Shown: piece by piece, positions 50,692-60,322 of the stretch
How positions within the stretch are numbered: position 1 is the stretch's first letter
How the letters are laid out: every line of letters begins with the position of its first letter
Source of the DNA: WTFY01 sp965203725
GTDB taxonomy: Bacteria; Pseudomonadota; Gammaproteobacteria; UBA4575
NCBI GenBank assembly: GCA_965203725.1
Contig: CBDBDH010000002.1
Coordinates: 124,001-188,000 of the forward strand
Direction of reading: 5' to 3'
Length of the DNA stretch: 64,000 nt
Position numbers and translations under genes: made by a program
Notes under the pieces: generated by a model
The model's database searches: none
The model's input: only the letters and a program-made list of their open reading frames with translations
Told to the model about the DNA's origin: nothing

Positions 50692-51618
50692 TCCCTGTGA
50701 GCCCGATGGCGCATGAACGATATTTTCATCTTGAGTCGGCTGGCTTGGGGTCGTGACAGGTCCGTCAGTGTGTACCGGGGAGACGTGCTTCCAGGGGGCC
50801 TGTGCCCTGTGTGCTGACGATCTTCCCTCGGGTCATGGTTTCAAATCGGTATTTTGCCTTCATGATAATGATGAAATCTTGACGGTCTCGACCACTCAGG
50901 CTGTTGTCTACGGAATTTTTGGGAATGCCTAACGAAATAGCGATGGTTTGCAGGCGAATACAGGCCTGTTGTTCACAAGCCAGACTCTTGCATCCAGAAG
51001 GTGCACACCCTTGCGCATGACTACTCGTAAATGAATTTAAAACAGCATCGCCGGTTCAGGTTTTCGTCCCGGCTTCATCCAGAAGCTCCAAGGCGCTGTC
51101 GCCCAAACCCGTTAACAATTACAAAAACATATTTCGGCATCTTCATGGCCAAGCGCCACGGTGCCTTGCGTTACTTATCCTACAGGACGGGCTGATTGCA
51201 TTGTGCGAAACCCGGTCGCCCGCCAAGATACCAAAGTGACTGCGAAAAGGTACCTGCCTGATATGGATAACCGCCGAATTCTACCATACCTTCAGAAGGG
51301 GAGATCAAGACCAGCCCCGGCTGCATTCGGGGAAGTCCATGATGGATCTACCCCGGTGCGAAAGCCCATCCGGGCTTGCGCCGGCAGGAGCGAATTGACT
51401 AATGGGAACCATTCTCAAACACTTCATAATAGCCGTCCGGCCTGCGGGTGCCGGGGCAACGCGTGGTTCATGCAAGGGCCTGGGGCACGGCTTGAAGTGG
51501 ATACATTCCAAGGCCTAGCATGACGGGGAATCTGGCCATCGGTGAACCAGCAGACGATTAAAAACGAGGGTCCCGTATGCTAGCATGTGAAAAAAGCCAA
51601 ATTGGGGGGGGTAGCAGC
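50692..51618. other. 927-base gap with no convincing gene
   Basis: No supportable coding region. A 120-codon plus frame (51161-51523) lacks any family resemblance and is not called. Features seen: a strong near-perfect hairpin around 51352-51388, formed from CCGGTGCG and GCGCCGG arms; an AATGGGAACCATT dyad at 51401-51413 resembling a Fur-type box; and CATGATAATGATGAAAT at 50861-50877, also Fur-like. The promoters of ctaB and the barrel protein must lie here. Confidence 0.5.
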
Positions 51619-52506
51619 ATGGGGAAGGCCTTTCTTTCTGCAAAAGTAGGCAATTCAATCGTCGCGGTGGCCGCGACCGTATGTTTCTTGATCGCTGGTG
51701 TGCCGAAAGCGGAGGCCGCAGATTCCGGCTGGTACGTCGGGGCAAGCATTCCGGTCATGTACATCGATGATACGGATACCACTACCACGGGCAGCAGTGC
51801 GGGCGGCATGTTGCATGACAATCGAGTGCCGCCGAGTACCTACCGGGGGAAAGCCGTCACCGAATACGATACCGGCTACAAGCTGGAAGGTGTCGTTGGT
51901 TACGAGCTTCTCCCCAATATCCGCATAGAGCTTGAGCTTTTCTACTCGGAGGCGGATGTCGACAAGCTCACCTATAGCGACGTGAGCACCACCTTTCCCG
52001 GCCAGCCGGCAATACACGTTACCGGCGAAACGCGTCCTCGTGTATCCGGCTCCGCTGAACAGCTGGGAGCCATGCTGAACCTGTGGTACGACATCGATCT
52101 CGGCTCCAAGTGGACACCCTATGTCGGGGTTGGAGTCGGTGTGATGGAGGTTGACTTTGGCGACGTCAAGTACGATGACAATGCACTGGCTCAGTACGTG
52201 GCGGATGAGGTGTACCTGTTACAGAACCCGTTGACGCCCCGGGACATCTACCTTGCGGGCAGGCCCGCACTTCCGTCAGGATACGTACCTGGAGTCTCCA
52301 CGACGGACACGGTATTTGCCTACCAGGCCGCCGCGGGAGTCGGTTATCAGTGGTCGGACAACATCGTGTTGCGCCTGGGGTACCGCTACCAGACCTCGGA
52401 CGACCTGGAATTCAGGGGCCGGAGCAACGCTTTCGGGAACACGGTCAAAACCAAAACCGACTTCGACGTCCAGTTTATCGAAATCGGTGTCCGTTACCAT
52501 TTCTGA
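51619..52506 (+). CDS. Outer-membrane beta-barrel protein
   Basis: A 295-residue porin-like barrel. Signal peptide cut at AEA-ADSGW (about residue 33). Alternating strands such as GYKLEGVVGYELLPNIRIEL, KWTPYVGVGVGVMEVDFG and VLRLGYRYQTSDDLEFRG, and a C-terminal FIEIGVRYHF ending in Phe, are those of small 8-stranded barrels (OmpA/OmpW/P44-Msp4 like). ATG at 51619 is preceded by a G-rich ribosome site; the longer frame from 51577 is less likely. No operon partner. Confidence 0.8.
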   Translation: MGKAFLSAKVGNSIVAVAATVCFLIAGVPKAEAADSGWYVGASIPVMYIDDTDTTTTGSSAGGMLHDNRVPPSTYRGKAVTEYDTGYKLEGVVGYELLPNIRIELELFYSEADVDKLTYSDVSTTFPGQPAIHVTGETRPRVSGSAEQLGAMLNLWYDIDLGSKWTPYVGVGVGVMEVDFGDVKYDDNALAQYVADEVYLLQNPLTPRDIYLAGRPALPSGYVPGVSTTDTVFAYQAAAGVGYQWSDNIVLRLGYRYQTSDDLEFRGRSNAFGNTVKTKTDFDVQFIEIGVRYHF

Positions 52507-52556
52507 GACCGGTAAAGCCTGCTAGCTTCCGAACATCGCGCAGCATTGCCCCTGTG

Positions 52557-53414
52557 CTATCTTGCCGGGGACGCCGGCAGGCGGTCGTCGTTGGACCGGG
52601 TCCTCAGCTTCAGGCGCTGGAGGATGGCGGTGGCAATCTCCTCGATCGAGATGGCGGTGCTGTCCAGGTAGGGCAGCCGTGTCGCCCGGAATATGGCTTC
52701 TGCACGCTGCACTTCGTACTCGCACTGTTCGAGCGAGGCATACCGGCTTCCGGGCCGCCTTTCCTGGCGAATCTTGTGCAGCTGACGGGGTGACAGGGTG
52801 AGCCCGAATACACGCTCCTGAACGCCCGCGATCGCCCTGGGAAGCGAAGCGCTCTCGAAGTCGGCATCGGCCAGCGGGTAGTTTGCGGCCTTCAGGTTGT
52901 AGTGCATGGCCAGATACAGGCAGGTCGGCGTCTTGCCGCTCCTCGACACCCCCGTGAGCACGATATCCGCGTTGGCCAGGTCAATGATTTTTGTACCGTC
53001 GTCGTGGTTTAACGTAAAATCCAGGGCCTCGATACGCTGCACGTACTTCAACGGGCTGCCCACCCCGTGCGTTTCACCTACGGCATGTTCGGCCTTCGTG
53101 CCCAGGCGGGATTCCAGTTGCGGGATGAAGGTGGAGAAAATATCCAGCACCGGTATGTCGTGGGACAGGAAAAGATCGATCAGGGACCTGTCCGCCAGGC
53201 TGGTAAACACGATCGGCGGGGTGGAATCTGCCTCCATGACGGCCGAGACCGTTGCGATGACGCGCTGCACCTCCTGCGCATCGGATACGAACGGGAAGAC
53301 CGTCTTGATGAACTCGGTGTCCGGGAATTGCGCGAACAGGGACTGGCCCAGCGATTCGATGGTGATCCCCGTGCTGTCCGAGATGAAAAACACCTTTTGT
53401 TTTTGGGCTGCCAT
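52557..53414 (-). CDS. ppsR: PEP synthase regulatory protein (bifunctional kinase/pyrophosphorylase)
   Basis: A 285-residue DUF299 protein that inactivates PEP synthase by ADP-dependent phosphorylation and reactivates it by phosphorolysis. VFFISDSTGITIESLGQSL opens the family, and the nucleotide loop ADIVLTGVSRSGKTPTCLYLA is intact. ATG at 53414 (MAAQKQK) replaces the longer frame to 53654, which would run over ppsA. Divergent from ppsA with 44 bases between, the standard pairing. Confidence 0.95.
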   Translation of the reverse strand: MAAQKQKVFFISDSTGITIESLGQSLFAQFPDTEFIKTVFPFVSDAQEVQRVIATVSAVMEADSTPPIVFTSLADRSLIDLFLSHDIPVLDIFSTFIPQLESRLGTKAEHAVGETHGVGSPLKYVQRIEALDFTLNHDDGTKIIDLANADIVLTGVSRSGKTPTCLYLAMHYNLKAANYPLADADFESASLPRAIAGVQERVFGLTLSPRQLHKIRQERRPGSRYASLEQCEYEVQRAEAIFRATRLPYLDSTAISIEEIATAILQRLKLRTRSNDDRLPASPAR

Positions 53415-53458
53415 ATAGTAAATATAGGAAATTATGTAATCCCCTAAATATACCCGAT

Positions 53459-55819
53459 ATGAACCGCTGTACGATTGATCTGGCCGAAATTGGCGCCGAG
53501 GACGGAGCCCGGGTCGGAGGCAAGAATGCCTCCCTGGGCGAGATGATCCGCAACCTGGACACCCTGGGTGTGCGGGTGCCGGGCGGGTTCGCGACGACCT
53601 CGGAAGCCTTCCACATGTACCTGCAGGCCAATGGCCTGACCCGGAAAATCGCAAGCCAGCTGGAGGCCCTGGACGTGGAGGACATTCCCCGCCTGACCCG
53701 GGTCGGAAAGACCCTGCGCGAATGGGTCCTGGCGGGCGAGCTGCCCCGTGAACTGCACACCGCGCTCACCGAGGCCTACCAGGGGCTGGAGGCGCGCACC
53801 CGGGCGGATGTGGCCGTGGCCGTGCGTTCATCGGCCACCGCGGAAGACCTGCCGGAGGCTTCCTTTGCGGGCCAGCAGGAGAGCTACCTGAACGTGCGCG
53901 GGGTCTCCGACGTGCTGGCGGCGGTCAAGAAGGTATTCGCCTCCCTGTTCAACGACCGCGCCATCGCCTACCGCGCGGAGAAGGGATTCGGGCATGACGG
54001 GCTGGCGCTCTCCGCCGGCATCCAGCAGATGGTGCGAAGCGACCTGGCGGCCAGCGGCGTGATGTTTACTCTGGATACGGAATCGGGCTTCAGGGACGTG
54101 GTGTTCATCACGGCGGGCTACGGGCTGGGGGAGACCATCGTGCAGGGCCAGGTCAATCCCGACGAGTTTTACGTGTCGAAGGCTGCCCTGGGCCGGGAGT
54201 GTCCGGCCATCGTCCGGCGGGCCTGCGGCAGCAAGCTGCAGAAGATGGTCTACAGGGAGGAGGGCAGCGGCACGCAAACCGTGGCCGTGGCGGAATCCTT
54301 GCAGAACCGCTTTTGCATTTCCGATGCGGATGTCGAGGTCCTGGCGCGGATGGCCGTGCTGATTGAACGCCATTACCGGCGCCCGATGGATATCGAATGG
54401 GCCAAGGACGGCTCGGACCAGCAGCTGTACATCGTGCAGGCCCGTCCCGAAACCGTGCAGAGCGTTGAGCAGAAGGTGATCGAGAAATACCTGCTGAAGG
54501 AAACCTCGCAGGTGCTGGTGACCGGTCGAAGCATCGGGCAGCGCATCGGCGCGGGTGCGGCCCGCGTCATTCCCTCACTGGCCGAGATCGAGCAGCTGCA
54601 GGCGGGCGAGGTGCTGGTCACGGACATGACCGATCCGCACTGGGAGCCCGTGATGAAACGCGCGGCGGCCATCGTCACCAACCGCGGCGGGCGCACCTGC
54701 CATGCGGCCATCATCGCGCGCGAACTGGGAGTGCCGGCGATCGTCGGATGCGAAGACGCCACCCGCGCCCTGCAGCGTGCCCGGGAGATCACGGTGTCGT
54801 GCGCCCAGGGAGATACCGGCCATGTGTATGAAGGCCTTCTCGAATTCGAGATCAACCGGACCCGGCTCGACAGGATGCCCGACATTCCGTGCAGGATCAT
54901 GCTGAACGTCGGCGACCCCGAACAGGCCTTTTTCTTTTCCCAGACCCCTAATGCGGGGGTCGGGCTGGCGCGCCTGGAGTTCATGATCAACAAGACCATC
55001 GGCGTGCACCCGCGCGCACTCATCGATTTCGACCAGCTGCCCGGTGACCTCAGGGCGCAGATCGAGGTGCGCAGCGCGGCGTATGCGGACCCGCAGACGT
55101 TCTTCGTCGAGAAGCTGACCGAGGGGATCGCGACCCTGGCGGCGGCCTTTGAGGGCAAGCCGGTGCTGGTGCGGCTGTCGGATTTCAAGTCCAACGAGTA
55201 TGCGAACCTGCTGGGCGGAAACCTGTACGAGCCCGCCGAGGAAAACCCGATGATCGGCTACCGGGGCACGTCGAGATACCTGTCGGAGCGGTTCGCGCCC
55301 TGTTTCGAAATGGAATGCCGGGCCTTGCGCACCGTGCGCAATGACATGGGGTTCACCAACATCCAGATCATGGTGCCGTTCGTGCGCACCCTGGAGGAGG
55401 CCAGGAGTGTCACGGCACTGCTGGACGAACACGGCCTGGTACGCGGGCAGGACGATCTCAAGGTGGTCATGATGTGCGAAGTCCCCTCGAACGCGGTACT
55501 GGCCGATGATTTCCTGCAGTATTTCGACGGGTTTTCCATCGGCTCGAACGACCTCACGCAAATGACGCTGGGTCTGGACCGGGATTCCGAACTCGTGGCT
55601 GGGCAGTTCGATGAGATGAACGAGGCGGTCCTGAGCCTAGTCCGCCAGGCCATCCGGGCCTGCAGGAAAGCCGGCAAGTACGTGGGCATCTGCGGGCAGG
55701 GTCCTTCCGATTCCCCGGAATTCGCATACTGGCTGGTCGAGCAGGGCATTGACAGCATCTCGCTCAATCCGGACTCGGTGATCAGCACCTGGGTGCACCT
55801 GTCAAAGTACGGCGGGTGA
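53459..55819 (+). CDS. ppsA: Phosphoenolpyruvate synthase
   Basis: A 786-residue PEP synthase, converting pyruvate + ATP to PEP + AMP + Pi in gluconeogenesis. N-terminal ATP-grasp domain (VAVRSSATAEDLPEASFAGQ), the phosphohistidine swivel GGRTCHAAIIARELG (catalytic His), and a TIM-barrel PEP domain with GSNDLTQMTLGLDRDS and the active-site Cys in YVGICGQGPSD. All present, full length. The target Thr for PpsR lies next to the catalytic His (T-C-H). Suggests gluconeogenesis or autotrophic carbon flow. Confidence 0.96.
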   Translation: MNRCTIDLAEIGAEDGARVGGKNASLGEMIRNLDTLGVRVPGGFATTSEAFHMYLQANGLTRKIASQLEALDVEDIPRLTRVGKTLREWVLAGELPRELHTALTEAYQGLEARTRADVAVAVRSSATAEDLPEASFAGQQESYLNVRGVSDVLAAVKKVFASLFNDRAIAYRAEKGFGHDGLALSAGIQQMVRSDLAASGVMFTLDTESGFRDVVFITAGYGLGETIVQGQVNPDEFYVSKAALGRECPAIVRRACGSKLQKMVYREEGSGTQTVAVAESLQNRFCISDADVEVLARMAVLIERHYRRPMDIEWAKDGSDQQLYIVQARPETVQSVEQKVIEKYLLKETSQVLVTGRSIGQRIGAGAARVIPSLAEIEQLQAGEVLVTDMTDPHWEPVMKRAAAIVTNRGGRTCHAAIIARELGVPAIVGCEDATRALQRAREITVSCAQGDTGHVYEGLLEFEINRTRLDRMPDIPCRIMLNVGDPEQAFFFSQTPNAGVGLARLEFMINKTIGVHPRALIDFDQLPGDLRAQIEVRSAAYADPQTFFVEKLTEGIATLAAAFEGKPVLVRLSDFKSNEYANLLGGNLYEPAEENPMIGYRGTSRYLSERFAPCFEMECRALRTVRNDMGFTNIQIMVPFVRTLEEARSVTALLDEHGLVRGQDDLKVVMMCEVPSNAVLADDFLQYFDGFSIGSNDLTQMTLGLDRDSELVAGQFDEMNEAVLSLVRQAIRACRKAGKYVGICGQGPSDSPEFAYWLVEQGIDSISLNPDSVISTWVHLSKYGG

Positions 55820-56021
55820 AGCCGCACTGCCGGCCGGCTTTCGGCCGGTTTCCTCGCGCCTTGGGGTCGTCCGGGCGGTCTTCCTTCCCGAACCCGGGGA
55901 ATTTACGGCAGAAGTTTCATACGAATGCAACGATGCCGTGACAATGCCTTTATATATTCAAGGTTATATATTCGCATGGACAGGGTCTGTATCCTTGGTC
56001 CGGAAATCATGGAGAAAAATA

Positions 56022-57044
56022 TTGAAAGCCGTCGGTCTGTACAAGTACCTGCCCATTGATGAAGCCGATTCACTGCTGGACATGGAGATTGAAGCCCCCC
56101 GCCCTGTGGGCCACGAACTCCTCGTCCGCATACAGGCCATTTCCGTCAATCCCGTGGATACGAAAATGCGCGCCCCGCAGGACAAGGTGGAGGACGCGCC
56201 CCGCATTCTGGGCTGGGATGCCGCGGGTGTAGTGGAGGCCGTGGGTTCGGATGTGGCGCTGTTTCAGCCAGGAGACGAAGTGTTTTATGCCGGTGACTTC
56301 ACCCGCCCGGGCTGCAACAGCGAGTTTCACCTGGTCGACGAGCGCATCGTGGGCGCCAAGCCGCAATGCCTGGACTTCTCCCAGGCCGCTGCCCTGCCAC
56401 TGACCAGCATCACCGCCTGGGAGGCCCTGTTCGACCGTCTGGGGATTGCTGCGGACGGCACAGACCGGGGCCGGCAGCTTCTCATCATCGGGGGCGCAGG
56501 CGGTGTAGGCTCGGTGGCCACGCAGTTTGCCAAGCAGGTCGCTGAGCTGAGTGTCACGGTCACGGCTTCCCGGCCCGAGTCACGCAAGTGGTGCAGGGAA
56601 CTGGGCGCAGACCACGTGATCAACCACTACCTGGACATTCCCGAGCAGATGGGTCAACTGGGAATCGACGGCTATGAGTTCATCCTGTGCCTGAACGATA
56701 CGGACAAGTACTGGCAGACCATGGCGGCCGTGATTGCGCCCCAGGGGAAAATCTGCTCCATCGTGGAAACGGCGGCCTACGTGGACCTTGGCACGCTAAA
56801 GAGCAAGAGCGCGACTTTTGTCTGGGAGTTCATGTTCACCCGTTCCATGTACGAGACCGAAGACATGATCGAACAGCACCACCTGCTTCAGCGGGTCGCC
56901 GCCCTGGTGGATAAGGGCGCGGTCAGCACCACCGTCAACAAGGTGCTGGAACCCATCAACGCGAAAAACCTCAAGGCCGCCCATGCCGAGATTGAAAACC
57001 GGCACACGATCGGCAAGATCGTCCTGCAGGGCTGGGGTTCCTGA
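56022..57044 (+). CDS. Zinc-type alcohol dehydrogenase-like protein (quinone oxidoreductase family)
   Basis: A 340-residue medium-chain dehydrogenase. GroES-like domain with VNPVDTKMR and LGWDAAGVVEAVGSDV, Rossmann domain with LIIGGAGGVGSVATQFAKQ. No catalytic-zinc cysteines, as in quinone-reductase-like members. The start is set at a TTG at 56022 (MKAVGLYKYLP) with GGAG 7 bases upstream; the open frame to 55938 has no similarity. Substrate unknown. About 200 bases after ppsA. Confidence 0.85.
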   Translation: MKAVGLYKYLPIDEADSLLDMEIEAPRPVGHELLVRIQAISVNPVDTKMRAPQDKVEDAPRILGWDAAGVVEAVGSDVALFQPGDEVFYAGDFTRPGCNSEFHLVDERIVGAKPQCLDFSQAAALPLTSITAWEALFDRLGIAADGTDRGRQLLIIGGAGGVGSVATQFAKQVAELSVTVTASRPESRKWCRELGADHVINHYLDIPEQMGQLGIDGYEFILCLNDTDKYWQTMAAVIAPQGKICSIVETAAYVDLGTLKSKSATFVWEFMFTRSMYETEDMIEQHHLLQRVAALVDKGAVSTTVNKVLEPINAKNLKAAHAEIENRHTIGKIVLQGWGS

Positions 57045-57065
57045 CTGGCGCAAGTTGCCGTTTCG

Positions 57066-57902
57066 CTACCGGGAGCCCGGCTGCAACAGCATGTCCCGCC
57101 AGCGCTCATTCAGGCTTCCGAACACGATGAACGAGGGATTCAGCAACGAGTCCTTCGTGTTATAACGCACCGCCCTCAGGCGGGTGTCGACCAGCGAGCC
57201 TCCCGCTTCCTGCACGATGCAGTGTGCGGCCGCGGTATCCCATTCGGAAGTGGGCCCGAACCGGGGATAGAGGTCGGCCGTGCCTTCTGCGACCAGGCAG
57301 GTCTTGATCGAGCTTCCGACACTGATCAGTTCATGCTCACCGATCCGTGCCAGCAAGGCCTGCAGGGAGCGCCCGGTGTGGGACCGGCTGCCGCATATCG
57401 TCGGGCTGGCATCGGGCGTGGAAAAACGGGTCCTGATCCTGCGGGCAGCCAGTTCGCGCTCGCGCTTGAAGGCTCCGTGTCCGGTAGCTGCGTAATAGCA
57501 GGTGCCCTGCACCGGCAGGTAGACCGCACCGAGGTGGGCCACGTGATCGATGACCAAGGCGACGTTCACGGTGAACTCGCCGTTTTTCTTGATGAATTCA
57601 CGGGTCCCGTCCAGCGGGTCGATCAGCCAGTAGCGCTTCCACCTCATCCTTTGCGAGTACGGGGCCAAGGCCGATTCTTCCGAGAGCACGGGAATGTCCG
57701 GTGTCAGGGTATTCAGTCGCCGGCAGATCAGGCGGTGGGAGGCGAGGTCTGCCGTGGTGCGCGGCGAGCGGTCCTCTTTCTCCTCGACCTCGAACCCCGC
57801 GAGATAAATTTTCATGACCTCTTGGCCGGCCTGCTTTACAATGTCGCAGACCGGAGCAATGAGCGCTTCAAGCTGTGCAGAATCCGGGTCCATTACCAGC
57901 AA
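57066..57902 (-). CDS. cysQ: 3'(2'),5'-bisphosphate nucleotidase
   Basis: A 278-residue CysQ of the inositol-monophosphatase superfamily, hydrolysing PAP to AMP and so recycling a by-product of sulfate assimilation. Metal motifs LSEESALA and WLIDPLDGTREFIKKNGEF, and C-terminal SEWDTAAAHCIVQEAGG are intact. Start at 57902 (MLVMDPDS) or the ATG at 57893. Divergent from the yrfG-type gene with 25 bases between. Confidence 0.93.
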   Translation of the reverse strand: MLVMDPDSAQLEALIAPVCDIVKQAGQEVMKIYLAGFEVEEKEDRSPRTTADLASHRLICRRLNTLTPDIPVLSEESALAPYSQRMRWKRYWLIDPLDGTREFIKKNGEFTVNVALVIDHVAHLGAVYLPVQGTCYYAATGHGAFKRERELAARRIRTRFSTPDASPTICGSRSHTGRSLQALLARIGEHELISVGSSIKTCLVAEGTADLYPRFGPTSEWDTAAAHCIVQEAGGSLVDTRLRAVRYNTKDSLLNPSFIVFGSLNERWRDMLLQPGSR

Positions 57903-57927
57903 TTACGTGTTCGGAGAATCCTTGTCC

Positions 57928-58590
57928 ATGCCTGTGTCTGCTGCCTGGGGAGAAATTGAAACCGTCTTTCTGGACATGGACGGCACCCTGCTGGACCTGA
58001 GTTTTGACTCGTATTTCTGGCAACGCTACCTGCCCTTGAGGTACAGCCAGAAGAACCGGATTGAATTCAGTCATGCCAGGGAACTTTTGCAGTCCTATTA
58101 TAAAGGAAAAGCCGGCACGCTGGACTGGTATTGCACGGATTACTGGACGAACGAATTGGGTATCGACGTCGCGGCGCTGAAGCGCGAGATCGCCTGGCGC
58201 GTGCGGATTTTCCCCCACGTGGAGCGGTTCCTGGAGCGGCTGGTGGCGGCGGAGAAACAGGTGGCCCTGGTCACCAATGCGCACCCCAGCAGCATTTCGG
58301 TGAAAATGAGCTGCGTGCCCATCGAACCGTACTTCGAGCGGATCATTTCCTCCCATCACTTCGGCTGTCCCAAGGAACGGCAGGACTTCTGGGGCAAGAT
58401 GATGCATTCCTTCCCGTTCGACCCGCAAACGACCCTGCTGGTCGATGACAACCTGGAAGTGCTGGCCGCGGCCGAAACCTACGGCATCCGCCACCTGATC
58501 ACGATTCGACAGCCGGACAGCACCAGGCCGGCGCGGGACGCCTTGCCGTATGAAGCCATTTCGGACTTTGCCGAGATCATGCCGGCCTGA
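57928..58590 (+). CDS. yrfG: HAD-superfamily GMP/IMP nucleotidase, YrfG type
   Basis: A 220-residue HAD phosphatase. Motif I VFLDMDGTLLDL, motif II VALVTNAHPSS, motif III K in GCPKERQDFW and motif IV LLVDDNLEVL. YrfG-type proteins dephosphorylate GMP and IMP. ATG at 57928 lies 10 bases after GGAG; the longer frame from 57814 would overlap cysQ. Its stop is directly adjacent to the stop of the convergent gene. Confidence 0.9.
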   Translation: MPVSAAWGEIETVFLDMDGTLLDLSFDSYFWQRYLPLRYSQKNRIEFSHARELLQSYYKGKAGTLDWYCTDYWTNELGIDVAALKREIAWRVRIFPHVERFLERLVAAEKQVALVTNAHPSSISVKMSCVPIEPYFERIISSHHFGCPKERQDFWGKMMHSFPFDPQTTLLVDDNLEVLAAAETYGIRHLITIRQPDSTRPARDALPYEAISDFAEIMPA

Positions 58591-59007
58591 CTAACCCCTG
58601 CCCCAGCGCTTGAAGCGCTTCTTGCAATACTTGAGCAGGGTTTCGTAATCGGGAAAGTGCAGTTCATAGTCGTTTTCCACCGGGGCATCGAATTCGCAGT
58701 AGTCATTGCTGTGGTCCCGGCAGATCTGCGGGCGCACCTCGTAGATGCCGCAGCGGCCATCGCTCTGAAGGTGTGAGCAGCGCCCCGAAACCATCAGCCA
58801 CCAGCCTTCGTCGTCCCTGTACACCTCCACGCCTTCATGGGACACCTGCCAAAGCAGGTGTTCGTAGTCCTGCTTGCTTCGCGGGGTGATGAGTTCCTCG
58901 GTCACATAGGTGCAGCAATACGAGTTGGTGCAGTAGCCGCATTTGTTCTCGGCCGAGATCTTGATGCCCGGCTCAAGCTTTACCTTGATGTCGGCGAGGC
59001 GTTCCAT
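58591..59007 (-). CDS. YkgJ family cysteine cluster protein
   Basis: A 138-residue protein with the cysteine pattern of the YkgJ/FliB-like Zn- or Fe-S-cluster family: CGYCTNSYCC at residues 23-32, GRCSHLQSDGRCGIYEVRPQIC in two parts. Function not established. Convergent with yrfG with no gap between stop codons. Likely soluble. Confidence 0.85.
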   Translation of the reverse strand: MERLADIKVKLEPGIKISAENKCGYCTNSYCCTYVTEELITPRSKQDYEHLLWQVSHEGVEVYRDDEGWWLMVSGRCSHLQSDGRCGIYEVRPQICRDHSNDYCEFDAPVENDYELHFPDYETLLKYCKKRFKRWGRG

Positions 59008-59028
59008 GGGCTTGAATATGCTGCCAGA

Positions 59029-59313
59029 TCAGTCGTCATCCGTCGGCTTCTTGGGCGGCGGCTTGAATTTGAGGACGGTGGAAGTCTGCGGCTTGTCGGC
59101 AAAATGAGGCCGATCCCTGTTTTCGATCCCGGTGTTCTCGATCAGTTCGCGCTCCCGGGCTGCAATCAGGCTGAAGCAGTCACGGATGTCCTTGATCGTT
59201 TGTTCACTCAGGGGGTGGCGCACACCCGGCCCGGGAGTGGTATCGCGCACGATCTGCGCCAGCAGCTTGCGCATGACGACGAGTATGCGTTGTTCCTTGC
59301 TTCTGCTGGTCAT
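59029..59313 (-). CDS. Small hypothetical protein, probable conserved family
   Basis: A 94-residue soluble protein, not matched to a named family with certainty. Helical N-terminus with EQRILVVMRKLLAQIVRDTT, GVRHPLSEQTIKDIRDCFSLIAARERELIE in the middle, and a proline/lysine tail. The sequence looks like a short conserved gammaproteobacterial protein, maybe nucleic-acid associated. It lies 21 bases upstream of the YkgJ-like gene, so probably co-transcribed. Confidence 0.6.
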   Translation of the reverse strand: MTSRSKEQRILVVMRKLLAQIVRDTTPGPGVRHPLSEQTIKDIRDCFSLIAARERELIENTGIENRDRPHFADKPQTSTVLKFKPPPKKPTDDD

Positions 59314-59516
59314 GTCGGGACGGTCCGGGTAGAGGTTCGCGCTTTCTTGAGTTTGATTGCCAGGTTCAAATATAGCCTAACAGATTTGAAGCCATATACC
59401 ATCTCATGGCGCCGGGGGCGGGACCGGTTCCAAACCGGTTCAGCAACTCCGGCAATTGCGGTAGCATACGGTGAGTCGCTCATCCAACCCATAGCCGCAG
59501 CCGAGGAGTACCAGGC

Positions 59517-59828
59517 ATGTTTCAGGCACAGTTTTCAATCGGTCAGCTGATCGTGCACAAAAAGTTCAATTACCGGGGTGTCATTTTTGATGTGGACGCC
59601 AAGTACAGCGGTACGGACCAGTGGTATGAGCAGGTCGCAAAATCAAGGCCGCCCAAGGACAAGCCCTGGTACCACGTGCTGGTGGACGGGCAGTTGATGA
59701 CCACCTATGTCGCAGAGCAGCACCTGGAGCCGGATGCCTCGCTTGCCCCGATCACCCACCCCCTGACCGAGAATTATTTCGACGGTTTTGAAGAAGGGTC
59801 CTACCGCAGCTACCGGAACAGCAACTGA
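59517..59828 (+). CDS. hspQ: Heat-shock protein HspQ
   Basis: A 103-residue HspQ, a small protein with an SH3-like fold that in enterics tunes Lon specificity and binds hemimethylated DNA. FSIGQLIVHKKFNYRGVIFDVD, WYHVLVDGQLMTTYVAEQHLE and DGFEEGSYR fit the family. Upstream sequence contains ACCGGTTCCAAACCGGT-like inverted arms near 59429-59445, but I could not identify a clean sigma-32 promoter. Followed 2 bases later by the TerB-like gene. Confidence 0.92.
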   Translation: MFQAQFSIGQLIVHKKFNYRGVIFDVDAKYSGTDQWYEQVAKSRPPKDKPWYHVLVDGQLMTTYVAEQHLEPDASLAPITHPLTENYFDGFEEGSYRSYRNSN

Positions 59829-59830
59829 AG

Positions 59831-60286
59831 ATGTTCGAGTCGGTTGCCGCCTTCGTCAAAAAGAAAATCAAGCCGCAGCGTGAAGAGCTGGATGATGACC
59901 ACATCATGCACCTGGCCACGGCGGTATTGCTGCTGGAAGTCAGCCGGGCGGATTTTGACGTTCAGGAAGAGGAATTGCGGACCATCGTCGGCGCACTGGC
60001 CGAAAGGTTTCGCTTTTCCGGGCAGGAGGTGCAAAGCCTGGTGGACCTGGCACTCTCCGAGCAGGAGCATCATGTCTCGATCTATCCGTTCGTGAAGGTC
60101 ATCAACGACGGCTGTACGCCGGAGGAGAAAAAAAGGCTGTTGCTGGACTTGTGGAAGACGGCCTATGCCGACCGCAGGCTCGACAAGTACGAGGAGTACC
60201 AGATTCGAAAGATTGCCGATCTGCTGTACCTGCCGCACAGCACCTTCATCCAGACCAAGCTGGAAGTGCTGGAGGACCTGGAGTAG
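59831..60286 (+). CDS. TerB-family (tellurite-resistance-B-like) protein
   Basis: A 151-residue all-helical TerB-domain protein: HIMHLATAVLLLEVSRADFDVQEEE (acidic divalent-metal helix, read in parts), YADRRLDKYEEYQIRKIADLL. TerB-like proteins are widely scattered and most are not linked with tellurite. It is 2 bases after hspQ, so co-transcribed. Confidence 0.88.
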   Translation: MFESVAAFVKKKIKPQREELDDDHIMHLATAVLLLEVSRADFDVQEEELRTIVGALAERFRFSGQEVQSLVDLALSEQEHHVSIYPFVKVINDGCTPEEKKRLLLDLWKTAYADRRLDKYEEYQIRKIADLLYLPHSTFIQTKLEVLEDLE

Positions 60287-60297
60287 CAGCAGCAGAC

Positions 60298-60315
60298 GGC
60301 CGCGCTTGCGCGGCC
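60298..60315. terminator. Hairpin between the convergent terB-like and HU genes
   Basis: A GC-rich 7-bp inverted pair, GGCCGCG and CGCGGCC, lies between about 60298 and 60315, 12 bases after the TerB-like stop and before the stop of the HU gene. No T-run; could end transcription from either side. Confidence 0.4.
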
Positions 60316-60322
60316 ATCCCTG

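Noticed and set aside
51161..51523. A 120-codon frame before the barrel protein
   Set aside because: No family resemblance, no good ribosome site, and it contains the hairpin and the Fur-like dyad expected of non-coding DNA.
59831..60286. TerB-like gene as a tellurite-resistance determinant
   Set aside because: There is no terZACDE cluster; it is coupled to hspQ, and isolated TerB-domain proteins are common and not tellurite-specific.
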